The notes: generated by a model not told the origin, from the letters alone. 64,000 bases of DNA from Bacteroidota bacterium (GCA_023396255.1 JAEWWU010000013.1:186001-250000), one strand, 5' to 3'. Shown: positions 17,102-25,970, counted from the stretch's first letter. Numbers and translations are program-made.

Positions 17102-18811
17102 ATGAAAAGACCTTACTTTATAGCACTCTGTACATTTGTTCTGAGCCTATTGTTTGCGAGCAATTCTTTTGCTCAAGACAGTTCTACCGAATATAGGGTA
17201 ACGTTTAATGTTTATGCAATCCACTCATCAAGAGGCTCTATAGAGGCCTTTGTAGATGGGAAAGAAATCAAATCCAAAGACAAAGTTCCTGCTGGTACTA
17301 AGGTTACCTTTAAGGCAAAGCCCAACGGTGGTTACGAGGTCGATAAGTGGACGGTAAGACCTCAACAAGAAGGATTGTCTTTAAAGAATGAATCTACTTG
17401 GACTATAGAGGTTAAATCGAATATTACTGTTGAGTTGAGATACAAAACAGCAGAAGGAATTTTCCACAAGGTGAATTTTGCTGTTGCCGATGGACAGGAT
17501 GCTCAAGGAACGGTAACTGCATTTAGTGGTGAGGATAAAATTGAAAATGGAGCTTCTCTCAAGGAAAACTCTCCTGTTAAGTTCGTAATAGCACCCAAAG
17601 AGGGCTTTGAAGTAGACAAAGTTCTGGTAAACGAAAAAGAAGTTGTTTTGAAAGACGGTGAAGTTGCCGGAGAGAAAGTTTATCAGATAGAAAAATTGAA
17701 TGAGGCCACAACATTGAAAGCCTCTTTCAAGGCTGCTGCACAGGTAAACAAGTACAAAGTAACATTTACAACAACTGCCGGAGAGGGAACCGTAACAGCA
17801 TTCAGCAACTATGCTTCCGCAGACAAGGCTGAAGTTAAAAGTGGAGATTCTCTCGCAGAAAACACCCCGGTTGAGTTTGTTTTTACTCCTAAAGAGGGTT
17901 CTGAAGTAGACAAGGTTTTGGTAAACGCAGAAGAAGTTACTTTGGAGAATGGGGCCGCTGCCGGACAGAAAGTGTATCGTGTAGAAAAGTTGGCAGGAAA
18001 TGTCGCTTTGTTGGTTTCTTTCAAGATAGCTCAAGCTTCTGAGAAGTATACAGTTGCTTTCTCTGTATATCACTTGCATGCATCTCGTGGTACCATTTCT
18101 GCCACAGCTAATGGTGAGCCGATCACTTCTAAATCCAAGATAGCAGCCGGTTCTAAGATTGTCTTTACAGCTAAGCCCAACGAGGGTTATGTAGTAGACA
18201 AATGGGACGGCGTAAAAGGAGTAGAAGGAGTTACGATTTCCGAAGACAAACTTATCTGTACTGTAGAAAAACTTTCTCAAGTGCTGAATGTTTATGTGCG
18301 TTTTGTAACAACTCCGGTTGTTAATAAGGTGCCTGTAACATTTGCTGCAAAGAAAGATACCGAAGCATTTGGCTCTGTTGTTGCCAAAGTTGGTGGCAAA
18401 GAAATAAAGAGTGGTGACGAAGTGGAAGTGGGCAGTACAATCACTTTCGAGGCAAAAGTAAAAGATGCCGAATACGATCGCATTAAAGGTTGGACAAAGA
18501 ATGGTGCAGCTTGGGAAGCTGAAGGCAAAGAAGTGAGAACCATTAAGGTAGAGGCTGCTCTTAACGTAGAGGTTGAGTTCTATTCTACACGTTCAGTGGC
18601 TCACGTAGCACAAAACAATGTTGCTGTATTCATCGACGGAGCCGGCAACTTGGTTATCCAAGGCTTGCAACATCCTTCAGACATCTCCGTTTATGCCCTT
18701 ACCGGCGAATTGATGAAGAAGGGCTTTGGAACTTCTGTAAATGTTTCCGAATTGCCTCAGTCAATCTACCTTGTAAAGGTGGGCAACAAAGTGTATAAAG
18801 TACGTAAGTAA
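17102..18811 (+). CDS. Secreted InlB-type repeat protein with T9SS-type C-terminus
   Basis: 569 residues with a signal peptide 1-24 (cut near SFAQD). The mature part consists of five tandem ~70-100-residue beta modules of the divergent InlB B-repeat / bacterial repeat type, marked by phrases such as TFKAKPNGGYEVDKW, FVIAPKEGFEVDKVLV, FVFTPKEGSEVDKVLV and FTAKPNEGYVVDKWDG. Repeats 2 and 3 are especially alike, suggesting recent internal duplication. The C-terminal ~75 residues, ending QSIYLVKVGNKVYKVRK, match the T9SS sorting domain style. Role unknown; such repeats usually extend surface adhesins. Last gene of the secreted-protein run, with a terminator at 18876. Confidence 0.8.
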   Translation: MKRPYFIALCTFVLSLLFASNSFAQDSSTEYRVTFNVYAIHSSRGSIEAFVDGKEIKSKDKVPAGTKVTFKAKPNGGYEVDKWTVRPQQEGLSLKNESTWTIEVKSNITVELRYKTAEGIFHKVNFAVADGQDAQGTVTAFSGEDKIENGASLKENSPVKFVIAPKEGFEVDKVLVNEKEVVLKDGEVAGEKVYQIEKLNEATTLKASFKAAAQVNKYKVTFTTTAGEGTVTAFSNYASADKAEVKSGDSLAENTPVEFVFTPKEGSEVDKVLVNAEEVTLENGAAAGQKVYRVEKLAGNVALLVSFKIAQASEKYTVAFSVYHLHASRGTISATANGEPITSKSKIAAGSKIVFTAKPNEGYVVDKWDGVKGVEGVTISEDKLICTVEKLSQVLNVYVRFVTTPVVNKVPVTFAAKKDTEAFGSVVAKVGGKEIKSGDEVEVGSTITFEAKVKDAEYDRIKGWTKNGAAWEAEGKEVRTIKVEAALNVEVEFYSTRSVAHVAQNNVAVFIDGAGNLVIQGLQHPSDISVYALTGELMKKGFGTSVNVSELPQSIYLVKVGNKVYKVRK

Positions 18812-18875
18812 TTAGATAGACTCTTTCTTAGAGGGCGACTATGCCCTCGGGAAGAGGTTCTAATAACTGTCATAG

Positions 18876-18916
18876 ACCTTGGGTCACTCTTTTAGAAGGG
18901 CGACCCAAGGTTTTTT
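18876..18916 (+). terminator. Terminator closing the secreted-protein gene run
   Basis: ACCTTGGGTC at 18876-18885 pairs exactly with GACCCAAGGT at 18902-18911, followed by TTTTT. Confidence 0.85.
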
Positions 18917-19077
18917 GTTTATAGAAGGTAAGGCGAGTGAATATAGTACACTTCCAAGATATAATGGAGTGGGCAACCGGATTTTATTTGGGGTGCTTCT
19001 TGTGAGTCCAAAGGAGGGGAAACCAAAAGGAACAAGGAAGCCGAGCGGGAAAAGTGGTGCAATTATTTCTTGCAGAG

Positions 19078-19113
19078 AACAAAAAAAGAACCAACGACCC
19101 TTTCGGGAGTTGG
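19078..19113 (-). terminator. Terminator of tRNA-Gly (minus strand)
   Basis: Read on the minus strand, CCAAC (19113-19109) pairs with GTTGG (19095-19091), with inner CCC/GGG pairing, followed by a T-rich run complementary to 19081-19087. It begins 15 bases after the tRNA 3' end. Confidence 0.7.
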
Positions 19114-19127
19114 CTCCTGTCCTTTTG

Positions 19128-19200
19128 AGCGGAAGACGGGGCTCAAACCCGCGACCCTCAGCTTGGGAAGCTGATGCTCTATCGACTGAGCTACTTCCGC
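19128..19200 (-). tRNA. tRNA-Gly (anticodon CCC)
   Basis: On the minus strand the sequence from 19200 to 19128 folds as a standard 73-base cloverleaf: acceptor GCGGAAG pairs with CTTCCGC, the D-arm is GCTC...GAGC, the anticodon stem TCAGC/GCTGA encloses loop TTCCCAA (anticodon CCC), and the T-arm GCGGG/CCCGT with loop TTTGAGC follows. The discriminator is U, as expected for bacterial glycine tRNA. CCA is not encoded, consistent with the need for the cca gene downstream. Confidence 0.93.
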
Positions 19201-19212
19201 TTATTTGTGCTA

Positions 19213-19220
19213 CAAAAGTA
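19213..19220 (-). promoter_or_regulatory. Promoter -7 box for tRNA-Gly
   Basis: On the minus strand TACTTTTG matches the Bacteroidetes -7 consensus TAnnTTTG exactly, 12 bases from the mature tRNA 5' end. The -33 region is only partly matched. Confidence 0.55.
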
Positions 19221-19371
19221 CAACAAAAAAGTGGAATACGGAAAAATGAAGTAATAGATTTAATTTACAGAGGTTTCATTTAAGCTGTCGATTATTCCGA
19301 ACACCACCTTAACCCTTGCCGAAGCCAAATCAAGACGTTGCTACACTACTTGTTCGTAACCACGCCAATAG

Positions 19372-19680
19372 GTGGAGGCAGGTATGAAAGCCCAAGGCAG
19401 ACTCCTAAAGCACAAGACCATTTACAAGCACCTGCAAGAGTTTCTCTCCATCCGTTACTACGTGAAGAAGATCACCCTAAAAGAACTTACCCCTACTTTC
19501 ATTTTCGACTTTGAGATGTCCTTGCATTTGACCGCAAAATACAACTGGAACTTGCACCGCCTACGCCGGAAGTCGCCGAAAAGGAGAAGGACGGATGGGA
19601 AGTCAAGCCGGATGCAGAAGAGGTACGAAACGTGCCGCCACAACACTCCGAAGAAGCACTGCAAATATGTAGTCCGGTGA
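19372..19680 (+). pseudogene. Tyrosine recombinase (integrase) remnant
   Basis: The reading frame contains KHKTIYKHLQEFLSIRYYVK followed by ITLKELTPTFIFDFE, which resembles the SAM-like core-binding domain of Bacteroidetes conjugative-transposon and phage integrases. After about residue 60 the frame loses similarity (RRKSPKRRRTDG...), and upstream bases 19290-19371 read as a further degraded N-terminal piece interrupted by stops. No catalytic R-H-R-Y domain is present. It lies next to tRNA-Gly, a common integration target, and marks a decayed element. Confidence 0.6.
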
Positions 19681-19821
19681 ATGAACGTTGTCAGGGAATT
19701 TCAGCCAACCATATCATTATTGGGTGACCGGGGGTGTATGCGTTGACCGAAAGGAATAAAATTATAGATTGAAACCCCCATTTTGTATGAATTGTAAAGT
19801 GGAATTTTGTATTCAGAAATT

Positions 19822-20238
19822 TTATTTCCACAACATTACTATGCTACCTGCCGTTATTAGCAAGGCTCCTACGATAGCTTTTGCATTGACAGGTTCTTTC
19901 AACAAGAAAAAGGCAAGCAATATAGTAATGACCACGCTCAGTTTATCTATAGGAGCTATACGTGAGACATCTCCGGTCTGTAATGCCTTGAAGTAAAACA
20001 GCCACGAAAGACCTGTGGCAAGACCGGAAAGAAGCAGGAAGCACCACGTATGACGACTGATTCCCTTTATTTCATTCAATTTTCCGCTGAATAAAACAAT
20101 ACCCCACGTCAGCAACAGGATCACTGTTGTGCGAATGGCTGTGGCAAGATTGGAGTTAATGTCTTTGACCCCAATTTTTGCAAAAATAGCCGTCAGAGCT
20201 GCAAATAGAGCAGACAATAAAGCATAATACTTCCACAT
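19822..20238 (-). CDS. EamA-domain (DMT superfamily) transporter, single-domain
   Basis: 138 residues with five hydrophobic helices and a typical EamA ending: LFYFKALQTGDVSRIAPIDK, then LSVVITILLAFFLLKEP and LLITAGSIVMLW. Proteins of this half-size class (about 140 residues) are complete and probably act as dimers; the substrate is unknown. The gene looks intact although its neighbours on both sides (integrase, two-component genes) are broken, so it is probably cargo of the decayed island. Confidence 0.8.
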   Translation of the reverse strand: MWKYYALLSALFAALTAIFAKIGVKDINSNLATAIRTTVILLLTWGIVLFSGKLNEIKGISRHTWCFLLLSGLATGLSWLFYFKALQTGDVSRIAPIDKLSVVITILLAFFLLKEPVNAKAIVGALLITAGSIVMLWK

Positions 20239-20270
20239 AAATCAATGTTATAGTTGTTTGGTGTAAAGAA

Positions 20271-20574
20271 TCACGATAAAAGACGGTAGGCTTCAAACTT
20301 ATACTCTACAAACCAATGGAGCAAATTGCAAATAGCCCTAATGATAGCCAGTCCTAAGCCGTTGTCTTTTTGTCTTATATTACCCGAATGGAGACGACAA
20401 AACAAGGTATCGACATCAAGTGGTTTTTCGTCTATTGATTCATTGGAGATTGTAATACAAAAGTATTTGGTTAGCAGGTAGAACAATGGCACCGTAAATA
20501 CAAAACAAACAGCAGTACGACAAGTAAACAACCCGAGAGTTTTAGATAACAGGCTTATCTCTCTTGTCGGCTTC
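20271..20574 (-). pseudogene. Sensor histidine kinase with large internal deletion
   Basis: The frame starts like a Bacteroides-type sensor kinase N-terminus (TREISLLSKTLGLFTCRTA, then a membrane helix FVFTVPLFYLLTKYF). It jumps directly to ATPase-domain sequence (DGLGLAI-type G2 box seen as QKDNGLGLAIIRAI). The periplasmic part, HAMP, phosphoacceptor helix and N box are missing, so the gene cannot encode a working kinase. The original start codon also appears lost. It directly follows a broken response regulator, as in an ancestral regulator-kinase operon. Confidence 0.7.
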
Positions 20575-20699
20575 TTATTCTTCGTTTTCCAAAATCCATT
20601 TGTAACCGGTCCCATAATATGTTTCTATACAATTCGTTATTCCTCTTAAGACAATTTGGATTTCAGATTTTCGATATGTCTATGCAAACGTATAGTAAT
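20575..20699 (-). pseudogene. Response regulator C-terminal fragment (OmpR/PhoB winged helix)
   Basis: Minus-strand translation gives ITIRLHRHIENLKSKLS, then after a frame change ITNCIETYYGTGYKWILENE and a stop. The YGTGYK motif and the R-x-H-I-x-x-L-K-x-K-L helix are those of the winged-helix effector domain. The receiver domain is absent and the frame is shifted near 20645. It forms a decayed two-component pair with the kinase remnant. Confidence 0.6.
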
Positions 20700-20742
20700 T
20701 ATTTTTATTGTCGTATTTAGTTTCCTGTGGAGAAAATTTTTC

Positions 20743-20840
20743 TCGGACAGAACCTAAATTAGCAGGGAATTATCAAAAAATAATTCCCTCGTAATCGCAA
20801 CTTTTTAGGGAACTAATCCAGGATTGGCAGGGAGATATTT
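20743..20840. repeat. Dispersed intergenic repeat, copy B
   Basis: Box 1 AGGGAATTA at 20764-20772 is the exact reverse complement of box 2 TAATTCCCT at 20781-20789 (8-base loop); box 3 AGGGAACTAAT lies at 20807-20817. The GGAC leader word is just upstream (about 20744). Same order and spacing as copy E. Confidence 0.82.
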
Positions 20841-21156
20841 TTTTCAATTGTATTCTCGCGAGAGGGGGCTTTTTTTAAGGTAAGAGATATTCGATTTTTT
20901 CAAGGAGAAATCGGTGTTTTTTGTGAGAGGTTGATGGCTTTTGGGAAAGGGGGTGATTTTAATAGGTGGCGGGGAGAGCGGTGTGCCATTGATTCGAAAT
21001 GGAAAAAGGGTAGAGAGGATAAAGAGAAGCAGGGCGTAAAAAGGATTTCAGAGGAGAGGTTGATGGGGGCTTTTTTGGGGGGGAATGAAAAAGGATTAGT
21101 TCTATTCCTTTAGTGTGAGTCCTCGGAGCTTTTTTCAATTACAACTTCAGATGCAT
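20841..21156. other. Purine-rich intergenic stretch, no gene seen
   Basis: Between repeat copy B and the cca promoter. It contains a short open frame (from 20931, 60 codons) of low-complexity basic and glycine-rich composition with no recognisable similarity; I do not consider it a gene. Confidence 0.5.
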
Positions 21157-21164
21157 TACCTTTG
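21157..21164 (+). promoter_or_regulatory. Promoter -7 box for cca
   Basis: TACCTTTG matches the Bacteroidetes consensus TAnnTTTG; it lies 23 bases before the cca start codon. The -33 position (about 21134) is T-rich but not a clear TTTG. Confidence 0.5.
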
Positions 21165-21187
21165 TTGTTGTAAGTTAAAAGGTTTAT

Positions 21188-22624
21188 ATGCTTCAAGTAG
21201 ACATTCACAGCAACCTCGGAGAACACCTCGTTCATCCTGTATTTAGGCTCATAGGCAATGTTGCCGACCGTTTGGGTTTGGAAACTTACGTGGTTGGAGG
21301 CTTTGTGCGCGACCTCATTTTGGGACGTTCATCGGGTGATATCGATGTGGTTACCGTTGGTAGTGGGATTGCATTGGCTCGCGCCGTAGCCAAGGAGCTG
21401 GGTCCACGTTCCAAGGCGCAGTTTTATGGTCATTTCGGAACAGCTCAAGTGGTGTGCGAGGGTTTGGAGGTCGAGTTTGTGGGGGCTCGTAAGGAGAGTT
21501 ACCGCCAAGAAAGTCGCAAGCCGTTGGTTGAGGATGGAACGTTGGAAGATGATCAGCAACGCCGAGATTTTACCATCAATGCTATGGCGATCTGTCTCAA
21601 TGAGGGTCGTTATGGCGAATTGATCGATCCTTTCTACGGAATAGAGGATTTGGAAGACTGCATCATTCGTACTCCCTTGGATCCCGATATTACTTTTAGT
21701 GACGATCCTTTGCGAATGATGCGCGCCATCCGCTTTGCTTCTCAATTGGGTTTCTTTGTGGAGCCGGAAACCTTCGAGGCAATTGTTCGCAATGCCGACC
21801 GAATAGAGATTGTTTCACAAGAGCGAATTGTGACGGAGCTTAACAAAATAATGGCATCGGCAAGGCCTTCTGTCGGATTGGAACTTTTTGAGCAAACCGG
21901 ACTGATGGAAAGAGTGCTGCCCGAGCTGCTTGCCCTGCGTGGAGCCGAAACTAAAGACGGAATAGGGCACAAAGATAATTTGGCCCATACCTACAAGGTT
22001 GTAGACAATTTGGCCCGCACCTCTGACAAACTCTATCTGCGTTGGGCGGCCCTGTTGCACGATATTGCCAAACCCCAAACCAAACGGTTCGACCCTAAAC
22101 AGGGCTGGACTTTTCATAATCACAATTTTGTGGGGGCAAAGATGGTGCCCAAACTCTTTAGACGCCTCAAGTTACCGATGGACGGGCAGATGAAATATGT
22201 GGCAAAGATGGTCGATTTGCATATGCGCCCATCTGCTTTGGTGGACGAAGGAGTTACAGACTCTGCCATCCGCCGGCTGCTCTTCGATGCAGGGGAGGAT
22301 ATAGACGATTTGATGCTGTTAGTAGAGGCGGATATCACCAGTAAGAACCCGGAGCGAGTGCGTAAGCATCTCAAAAATTACCAAATCATTCGTCGGAAGT
22401 TGGTTGAGATAGAGGAGAAGGATCGTATAAGGAACTTCTCTCCACCCATATCCGGAGAGGAGATTATGGAGCTTTTTGCACTGCCCCCCTCGCGCCCGGT
22501 GGGTGTACTCAAAGAGGCGGTCAAGAATGCCATTCTCGATGGAGTTATTCCCAACGAATACGAGGCTGCATTACAGTTTGTGGTTCAAAAAGCACGCAAA
22601 ATGGGACTTGAACCGATTCGATGA
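21188..22624 (+). CDS. cca: CCA-adding tRNA nucleotidyltransferase with HD domain
   Basis: 478 residues. Adds or repairs the 3'-CCA of tRNAs using CTP and ATP; needed here because the tRNA-Gly gene in this window does not encode CCA. The class II nucleotidyltransferase head is clear: VVGGFVRD (35-42), catalytic DID at 51-53, and RRDFTINAMA (125-134). A poly(A)-polymerase-type RNA-binding region follows. A C-terminal HD phosphohydrolase domain has LLHDIAKP with the HD pair at 291-292. Poly(A) polymerases share this fold, but the HD domain and length fit the CCA-adding branch better. Confidence 0.88.
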   Translation: MLQVDIHSNLGEHLVHPVFRLIGNVADRLGLETYVVGGFVRDLILGRSSGDIDVVTVGSGIALARAVAKELGPRSKAQFYGHFGTAQVVCEGLEVEFVGARKESYRQESRKPLVEDGTLEDDQQRRDFTINAMAICLNEGRYGELIDPFYGIEDLEDCIIRTPLDPDITFSDDPLRMMRAIRFASQLGFFVEPETFEAIVRNADRIEIVSQERIVTELNKIMASARPSVGLELFEQTGLMERVLPELLALRGAETKDGIGHKDNLAHTYKVVDNLARTSDKLYLRWAALLHDIAKPQTKRFDPKQGWTFHNHNFVGAKMVPKLFRRLKLPMDGQMKYVAKMVDLHMRPSALVDEGVTDSAIRRLLFDAGEDIDDLMLLVEADITSKNPERVRKHLKNYQIIRRKLVEIEEKDRIRNFSPPISGEEIMELFALPPSRPVGVLKEAVKNAILDGVIPNEYEAALQFVVQKARKMGLEPIR

Positions 22625-22715
22625 AAAAGCAAACCGATTTGAGAAAAAATCCCCGGAGCAGATTTCTATGCAGTTTCATCTTAAAATTGGTGCAAAGAGA
22701 CTATTTTTGCGGAGC

Positions 22716-22723
22716 TAACTTTG
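22716..22723 (+). promoter_or_regulatory. Promoter -7 box for plsC
   Basis: TAACTTTG matches TAnnTTTG and lies 13 bases before the plsC ATG, which would give a very short leader. No well-spaced -33 box is visible. Confidence 0.45.
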
Positions 22724-22736
22724 CCAAAAGTGATCA

Positions 22737-23501
22737 ATGAAACTACTTCGACTTCTTTATGTAATTTATGTTTGTCTCATAGCTATGCCTTTGTTTGTTG
22801 TGGCTACTATTGTTTTGGGGCTGACAATGACTGTGGGGTGCTTGCTGGGTAATAGCCGAATTTTTGCCTACTACCCCGGAGTGTGGTGGTCTCGAATCGG
22901 GCTTTTCTTGTCGCTCTGTCGAATAGAGGTTCGGGGTAAGGAAAACTACGACCGTAGCAGAGGGCCCTACGTTGTTATGGCCAATCATCAGGGAGCTTTT
23001 GATATTCTTATGATGTACGGATATTTGCAGATTCCATTCAAATGGGTGATGAAACACGAGTTGAGGCGTACCCCTTTTGTGGGAAAGGCTTGCGAGGCTG
23101 CCGGATTTATTTTTGTCAATGATCGTAGTCCTGCCAACATCAAACAATCTATGATCAGTGCAAAGGAAACACTTACCGATGGTCAATCCATTTTCATTTT
23201 CCCTGAGGGAAGCCGCACATTGGATGGCCGTATGGGACGGTTTAAGAAGGGAGGCTTCTTGATGGCTCAGGAGTTGGGGATACCCATTATTCCTGTTTCT
23301 ATCAGCGGGTCTTACGAAACCTTGCGTGCCGGAGCACGTATTCCTCACCCGTGCAAATTACACCTGCAGGTACATCCACCTATATATATGTCCGAGTTTG
23401 CTTCACAAGAGAAGCCTATCGAGGCGATGCGAGACAAGGTGGCAAAAGTGATTGCCTCGGCCGTAGAGGAAGAGAAAAAATACAATTTGTCCGATAAATG
23501 A
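22737..23501 (+). CDS. plsC: 1-acyl-sn-glycerol-3-phosphate acyltransferase (PlsC)
   Basis: Inner-membrane enzyme that acylates lysophosphatidic acid to phosphatidic acid in phospholipid synthesis. 254 residues with an N-terminal membrane hairpin (residues 8-38). Catalytic block I is NHQGAFD (N83-D89), and block III FPEGSRT is at 155-161. Block IV is the IPIIPVSI stretch near 182-189. The stop overlaps the next start codon (ATGA at 23498-23501), so it is translationally coupled to the phosphatase gene. Confidence 0.92.
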   Translation: MKLLRLLYVIYVCLIAMPLFVVATIVLGLTMTVGCLLGNSRIFAYYPGVWWSRIGLFLSLCRIEVRGKENYDRSRGPYVVMANHQGAFDILMMYGYLQIPFKWVMKHELRRTPFVGKACEAAGFIFVNDRSPANIKQSMISAKETLTDGQSIFIFPEGSRTLDGRMGRFKKGGFLMAQELGIPIIPVSISGSYETLRAGARIPHPCKLHLQVHPPIYMSEFASQEKPIEAMRDKVAKVIASAVEEEKKYNLSDK

Positions 23502-23992
23502 AGCTGTCTGTTCTATTCGTCTGTTTGGGTAATATCTGTCGTTCTCCTGCCGCGGAGGCTGTTTTTGTGGCAGAGGTGCAAAAGCAAAACCTTGTGTCGT
23601 ACTACACAGTGGATTCGGCAGGGATCGGTGGGTGGCACAGTGGAGAGTTACCCGATGCCCGTATGAGGGCGCACGCTGCTCAACGGGGCTATTGTTTGGA
23701 ATCTCGGGCACGGCAAGTGAGTTTGGCGGATTTCGACACCTTTGATCTTATCGTAGGGATGGATGACAACAATATATCCGATTTGCGTCGATTAGCACTT
23801 ACGCAAGAGCAGATGCAAAAGATTGTCCGGATGACCGATTTTTGTACCTTTTTCCCGAATGACCACGTTCCGGACCCCTATTATGGAGGGGCAGATGGCT
23901 TTGAGTTGGTACTTGACCTCTTGCAAGATGCTTGCAAGGGATTGTTGCTCCAGCTCGAAAAAAAGAGGCTGCAAACCTCCTCATCCGATTAG
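23498..23992 (+). CDS. Low-molecular-weight protein-tyrosine phosphatase
   Basis: Cytoplasmic cysteine phosphatase of 164 residues. The P-loop signature CX5R is C9-LGNIC-R15 followed by S16, and the general acid is D126 in VPDPYYGG. Length and motif placement are those of complete LMW-PTPs. It overlaps plsC by four bases. In other bacteria these phosphatases act on tyrosine kinases of exopolysaccharide export; no such kinase is in the window, so the substrate is unknown. Confidence 0.92.
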   Translation: MKLSVLFVCLGNICRSPAAEAVFVAEVQKQNLVSYYTVDSAGIGGWHSGELPDARMRAHAAQRGYCLESRARQVSLADFDTFDLIVGMDDNNISDLRRLALTQEQMQKIVRMTDFCTFFPNDHVPDPYYGGADGFELVLDLLQDACKGLLLQLEKKRLQTSSSD

Positions 23993-24036
23993 TCAAGTAT
24001 ATAGAAAGATTAAATAATAAAACAAAACTCAACTCT

Positions 24037-25257
24037 ATGACGCAACCTCCTACACTTACGCCTGTTCGCAAGACCGTTGTGGGCGTTCAGTACCTTTTTG
24101 TGGCTTTTGGCGCTACGGTTTTGGTGCCGCTCCTCGTTGGTTTGGATCCCTCTGTGGCTCTCTTCTCGGCTGGGATAGGTACACTCATTTTTCATCTGAT
24201 AACTCAGGGCAAAGTCCCCATCTTCTTGGGGAGTAGTTTTGCTTTCATCGCTCCCATTATAGAAGCCACCAAAGAGTATGGCTTGGGAGGAGCACTTTTC
24301 GGAATTATTGGGGTTGCCTTGGTGTACATTGTAATGTCGATCTTGGTGCGTTCTTTTGGATTGCGTTTTATCAACAAACTCTTCCCTCCGGTAGTGATAG
24401 GACCCATTATTATGCTAATTGGTTTGTCTCTCTCTTCGGCAGCCGTGGATATGGCTTCTAAGAATTGGTTGTTGGCTTTGGTGTCACTTGCTACCGCTAT
24501 CGTGGTAACTCTTTATGCCAAGGGTATATTTAAGTTGATTCCCATTTTTTGTGGAATTGTGGTGGGTTACCTGACGGACTGGATCTTTTTCGGAGTCGAT
24601 TTTACGGCAGTATCGGAGGCCGCGTGGTTCTCTCTGCCAAAGTTTGTGTTACCGCAAGAGATTAGCTGGAAGCCGATTCTATTTATGATTCCCGTTGCCA
24701 TAGCTCCGGTGATTGAGCATATAGGGGATGTTTATGTGGTTAATAGTGTTACGGGAAAGAATTTTGTCAAAAGCCCCGGGTTGCACAGAACCCTTTTGGG
24801 AGACGGGTTGGCGTGTCTTTTTGCCTCATTGGTGGGAGCTCCTCCGGTAACTACCTACTCGGAAGTAACCGGGGCTATGTCGCTAACCAAGGTGACACAA
24901 CCCTCTGTTTTGCGCATTGCTGCAGTCACGGGAATTGTGTTTTCTATGATTGGAAAAATGAGTGCCTTGTTGCAGAGCATCAATCAAGCTGTTTTGGGTG
25001 GTATTATGCTGCTTTTGTTTGGTACCATTGCCGGTGCGGGGATTTCTAATTTGCTCAACAGTAAAGTGAATTTGGCAAGCCCGCGTAATGTGGTGATTAT
25101 ATCGGTTACTTTGACCACGGGGATTGGTGGTGCCAAGTTGGTTTTTGGCTCTTTCTCATTGGCAGGTATCGGTCTCTCAGCCATCATTGCAGTGTTGCTC
25201 AACCTTCTTTTGCCTCAAACCAAAGAAGACGTTGTGGCTGCGAAAGAGAAAGAATAG
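24037..25257 (+). CDS. uraA: Uracil/xanthine permease (NCS2 family)
   Basis: 406 residues from the ATG at 24037 (MTQPPTLTP). About 12-14 hydrophobic segments, with characteristic UraA phrases LFVAFGATVLVPLLVGLDP, GSSFAFIAPI and the conserved glutamate region PVAIAPVIEHIGD. It imports uracil (or another nucleobase) by proton symport. The uracil assignment over xanthine rests on similarity to the UraA branch and is moderately sure. It begins 44 bases after the phosphatase gene and may be cotranscribed. Confidence 0.88.
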   Translation: MTQPPTLTPVRKTVVGVQYLFVAFGATVLVPLLVGLDPSVALFSAGIGTLIFHLITQGKVPIFLGSSFAFIAPIIEATKEYGLGGALFGIIGVALVYIVMSILVRSFGLRFINKLFPPVVIGPIIMLIGLSLSSAAVDMASKNWLLALVSLATAIVVTLYAKGIFKLIPIFCGIVVGYLTDWIFFGVDFTAVSEAAWFSLPKFVLPQEISWKPILFMIPVAIAPVIEHIGDVYVVNSVTGKNFVKSPGLHRTLLGDGLACLFASLVGAPPVTTYSEVTGAMSLTKVTQPSVLRIAAVTGIVFSMIGKMSALLQSINQAVLGGIMLLLFGTIAGAGISNLLNSKVNLASPRNVVIISVTLTTGIGGAKLVFGSFSLAGIGLSAIIAVLLNLLLPQTKEDVVAAKEKE

Positions 25258-25282
25258 GAGAAATAAGGAAATATAAACCGAG

Positions 25283-25948
25283 ATGATTAAAGCTATGAGA
25301 AGATCAATGTATTGGTGCTCTTTGGTTCTGCTTTGCCTCTTGGGCGGAGTGAGTGTTAGTCGAGCACAGCAGCAAACAGCTGCCGAGAACAAACTGTTTT
25401 TTGAGGCGGACGCTTCGGTCTCTTTATCTAAGATTCAAAATCTTTATGCCGGAGAACCTCATTGGGGGCACCGCATCGGAGGAGTCGTTGGCTGGGAATT
25501 CGGAGCTACCGAGAATATTTTTGCCATTAAAGCAGGGCTTTATTCCATAACTAAAGGGGAAGGGCTCAAGGGGGCCGAAGTGGGATATGACGCGGTTAAT
25601 TTTTGGAATATAGAGATTCCCTTCCTTGCAACTGTCAAGTATCCAATTTCAGAAACCTCTTTCTTGGGAGCCGAAGTGGGACCTTTTGTTTCGGTGGGGC
25701 TTGCCGGTAGTTTTTCGGGGAAAAATAAATCGTTGGCAAATATTTTTTCTTCTTCGGGAGCGATGGATTCTTTCAACCGATTAGACCTTGGGCTAACCGC
25801 CATTGGTTCTGTTTATCTATACAATAACTTTAAGTTGCAGGTGGGTGGAGATATCGGGTTCTTGAATCGTTTGTCAGGAGAGAATAGCAAAATGGCCGCT
25901 ACTGCACGTGCCTATTCTGTATTTATGGGAGTAGGGTATCGTTTTTAG
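25283..25948 (+). CDS. Outer-membrane beta-barrel protein
   Basis: 221 residues with a signal peptide (cleavage near SRAQQQ, residue 29). The remainder alternates hydrophobic and polar residues in about eight strands and ends in an aromatic residue (GVGYRF), as small outer-membrane barrels do. Similar proteins are annotated as porin-family or PorT-like; no specific function is recognisable. It sits 25 bases after uraA and 22 before a lipoprotein gene, suggesting cotranscription. Confidence 0.75.
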   Translation: MIKAMRRSMYWCSLVLLCLLGGVSVSRAQQQTAAENKLFFEADASVSLSKIQNLYAGEPHWGHRIGGVVGWEFGATENIFAIKAGLYSITKGEGLKGAEVGYDAVNFWNIEIPFLATVKYPISETSFLGAEVGPFVSVGLAGSFSGKNKSLANIFSSSGAMDSFNRLDLGLTAIGSVYLYNNFKLQVGGDIGFLNRLSGENSKMAATARAYSVFMGVGYRF

Positions 25949-25970
25949 TCACAAAAAACCGTTGTAACGT

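Noticed and set aside
18879..19283. 134-codon plus-strand frame
   Set aside because: It runs through the terminator region and antisense across the whole tRNA-Gly gene, so is not a gene.
20931..21113. 60-codon frame before cca
   Set aside because: Low-complexity Lys/Gly/Arg composition and no similarity.
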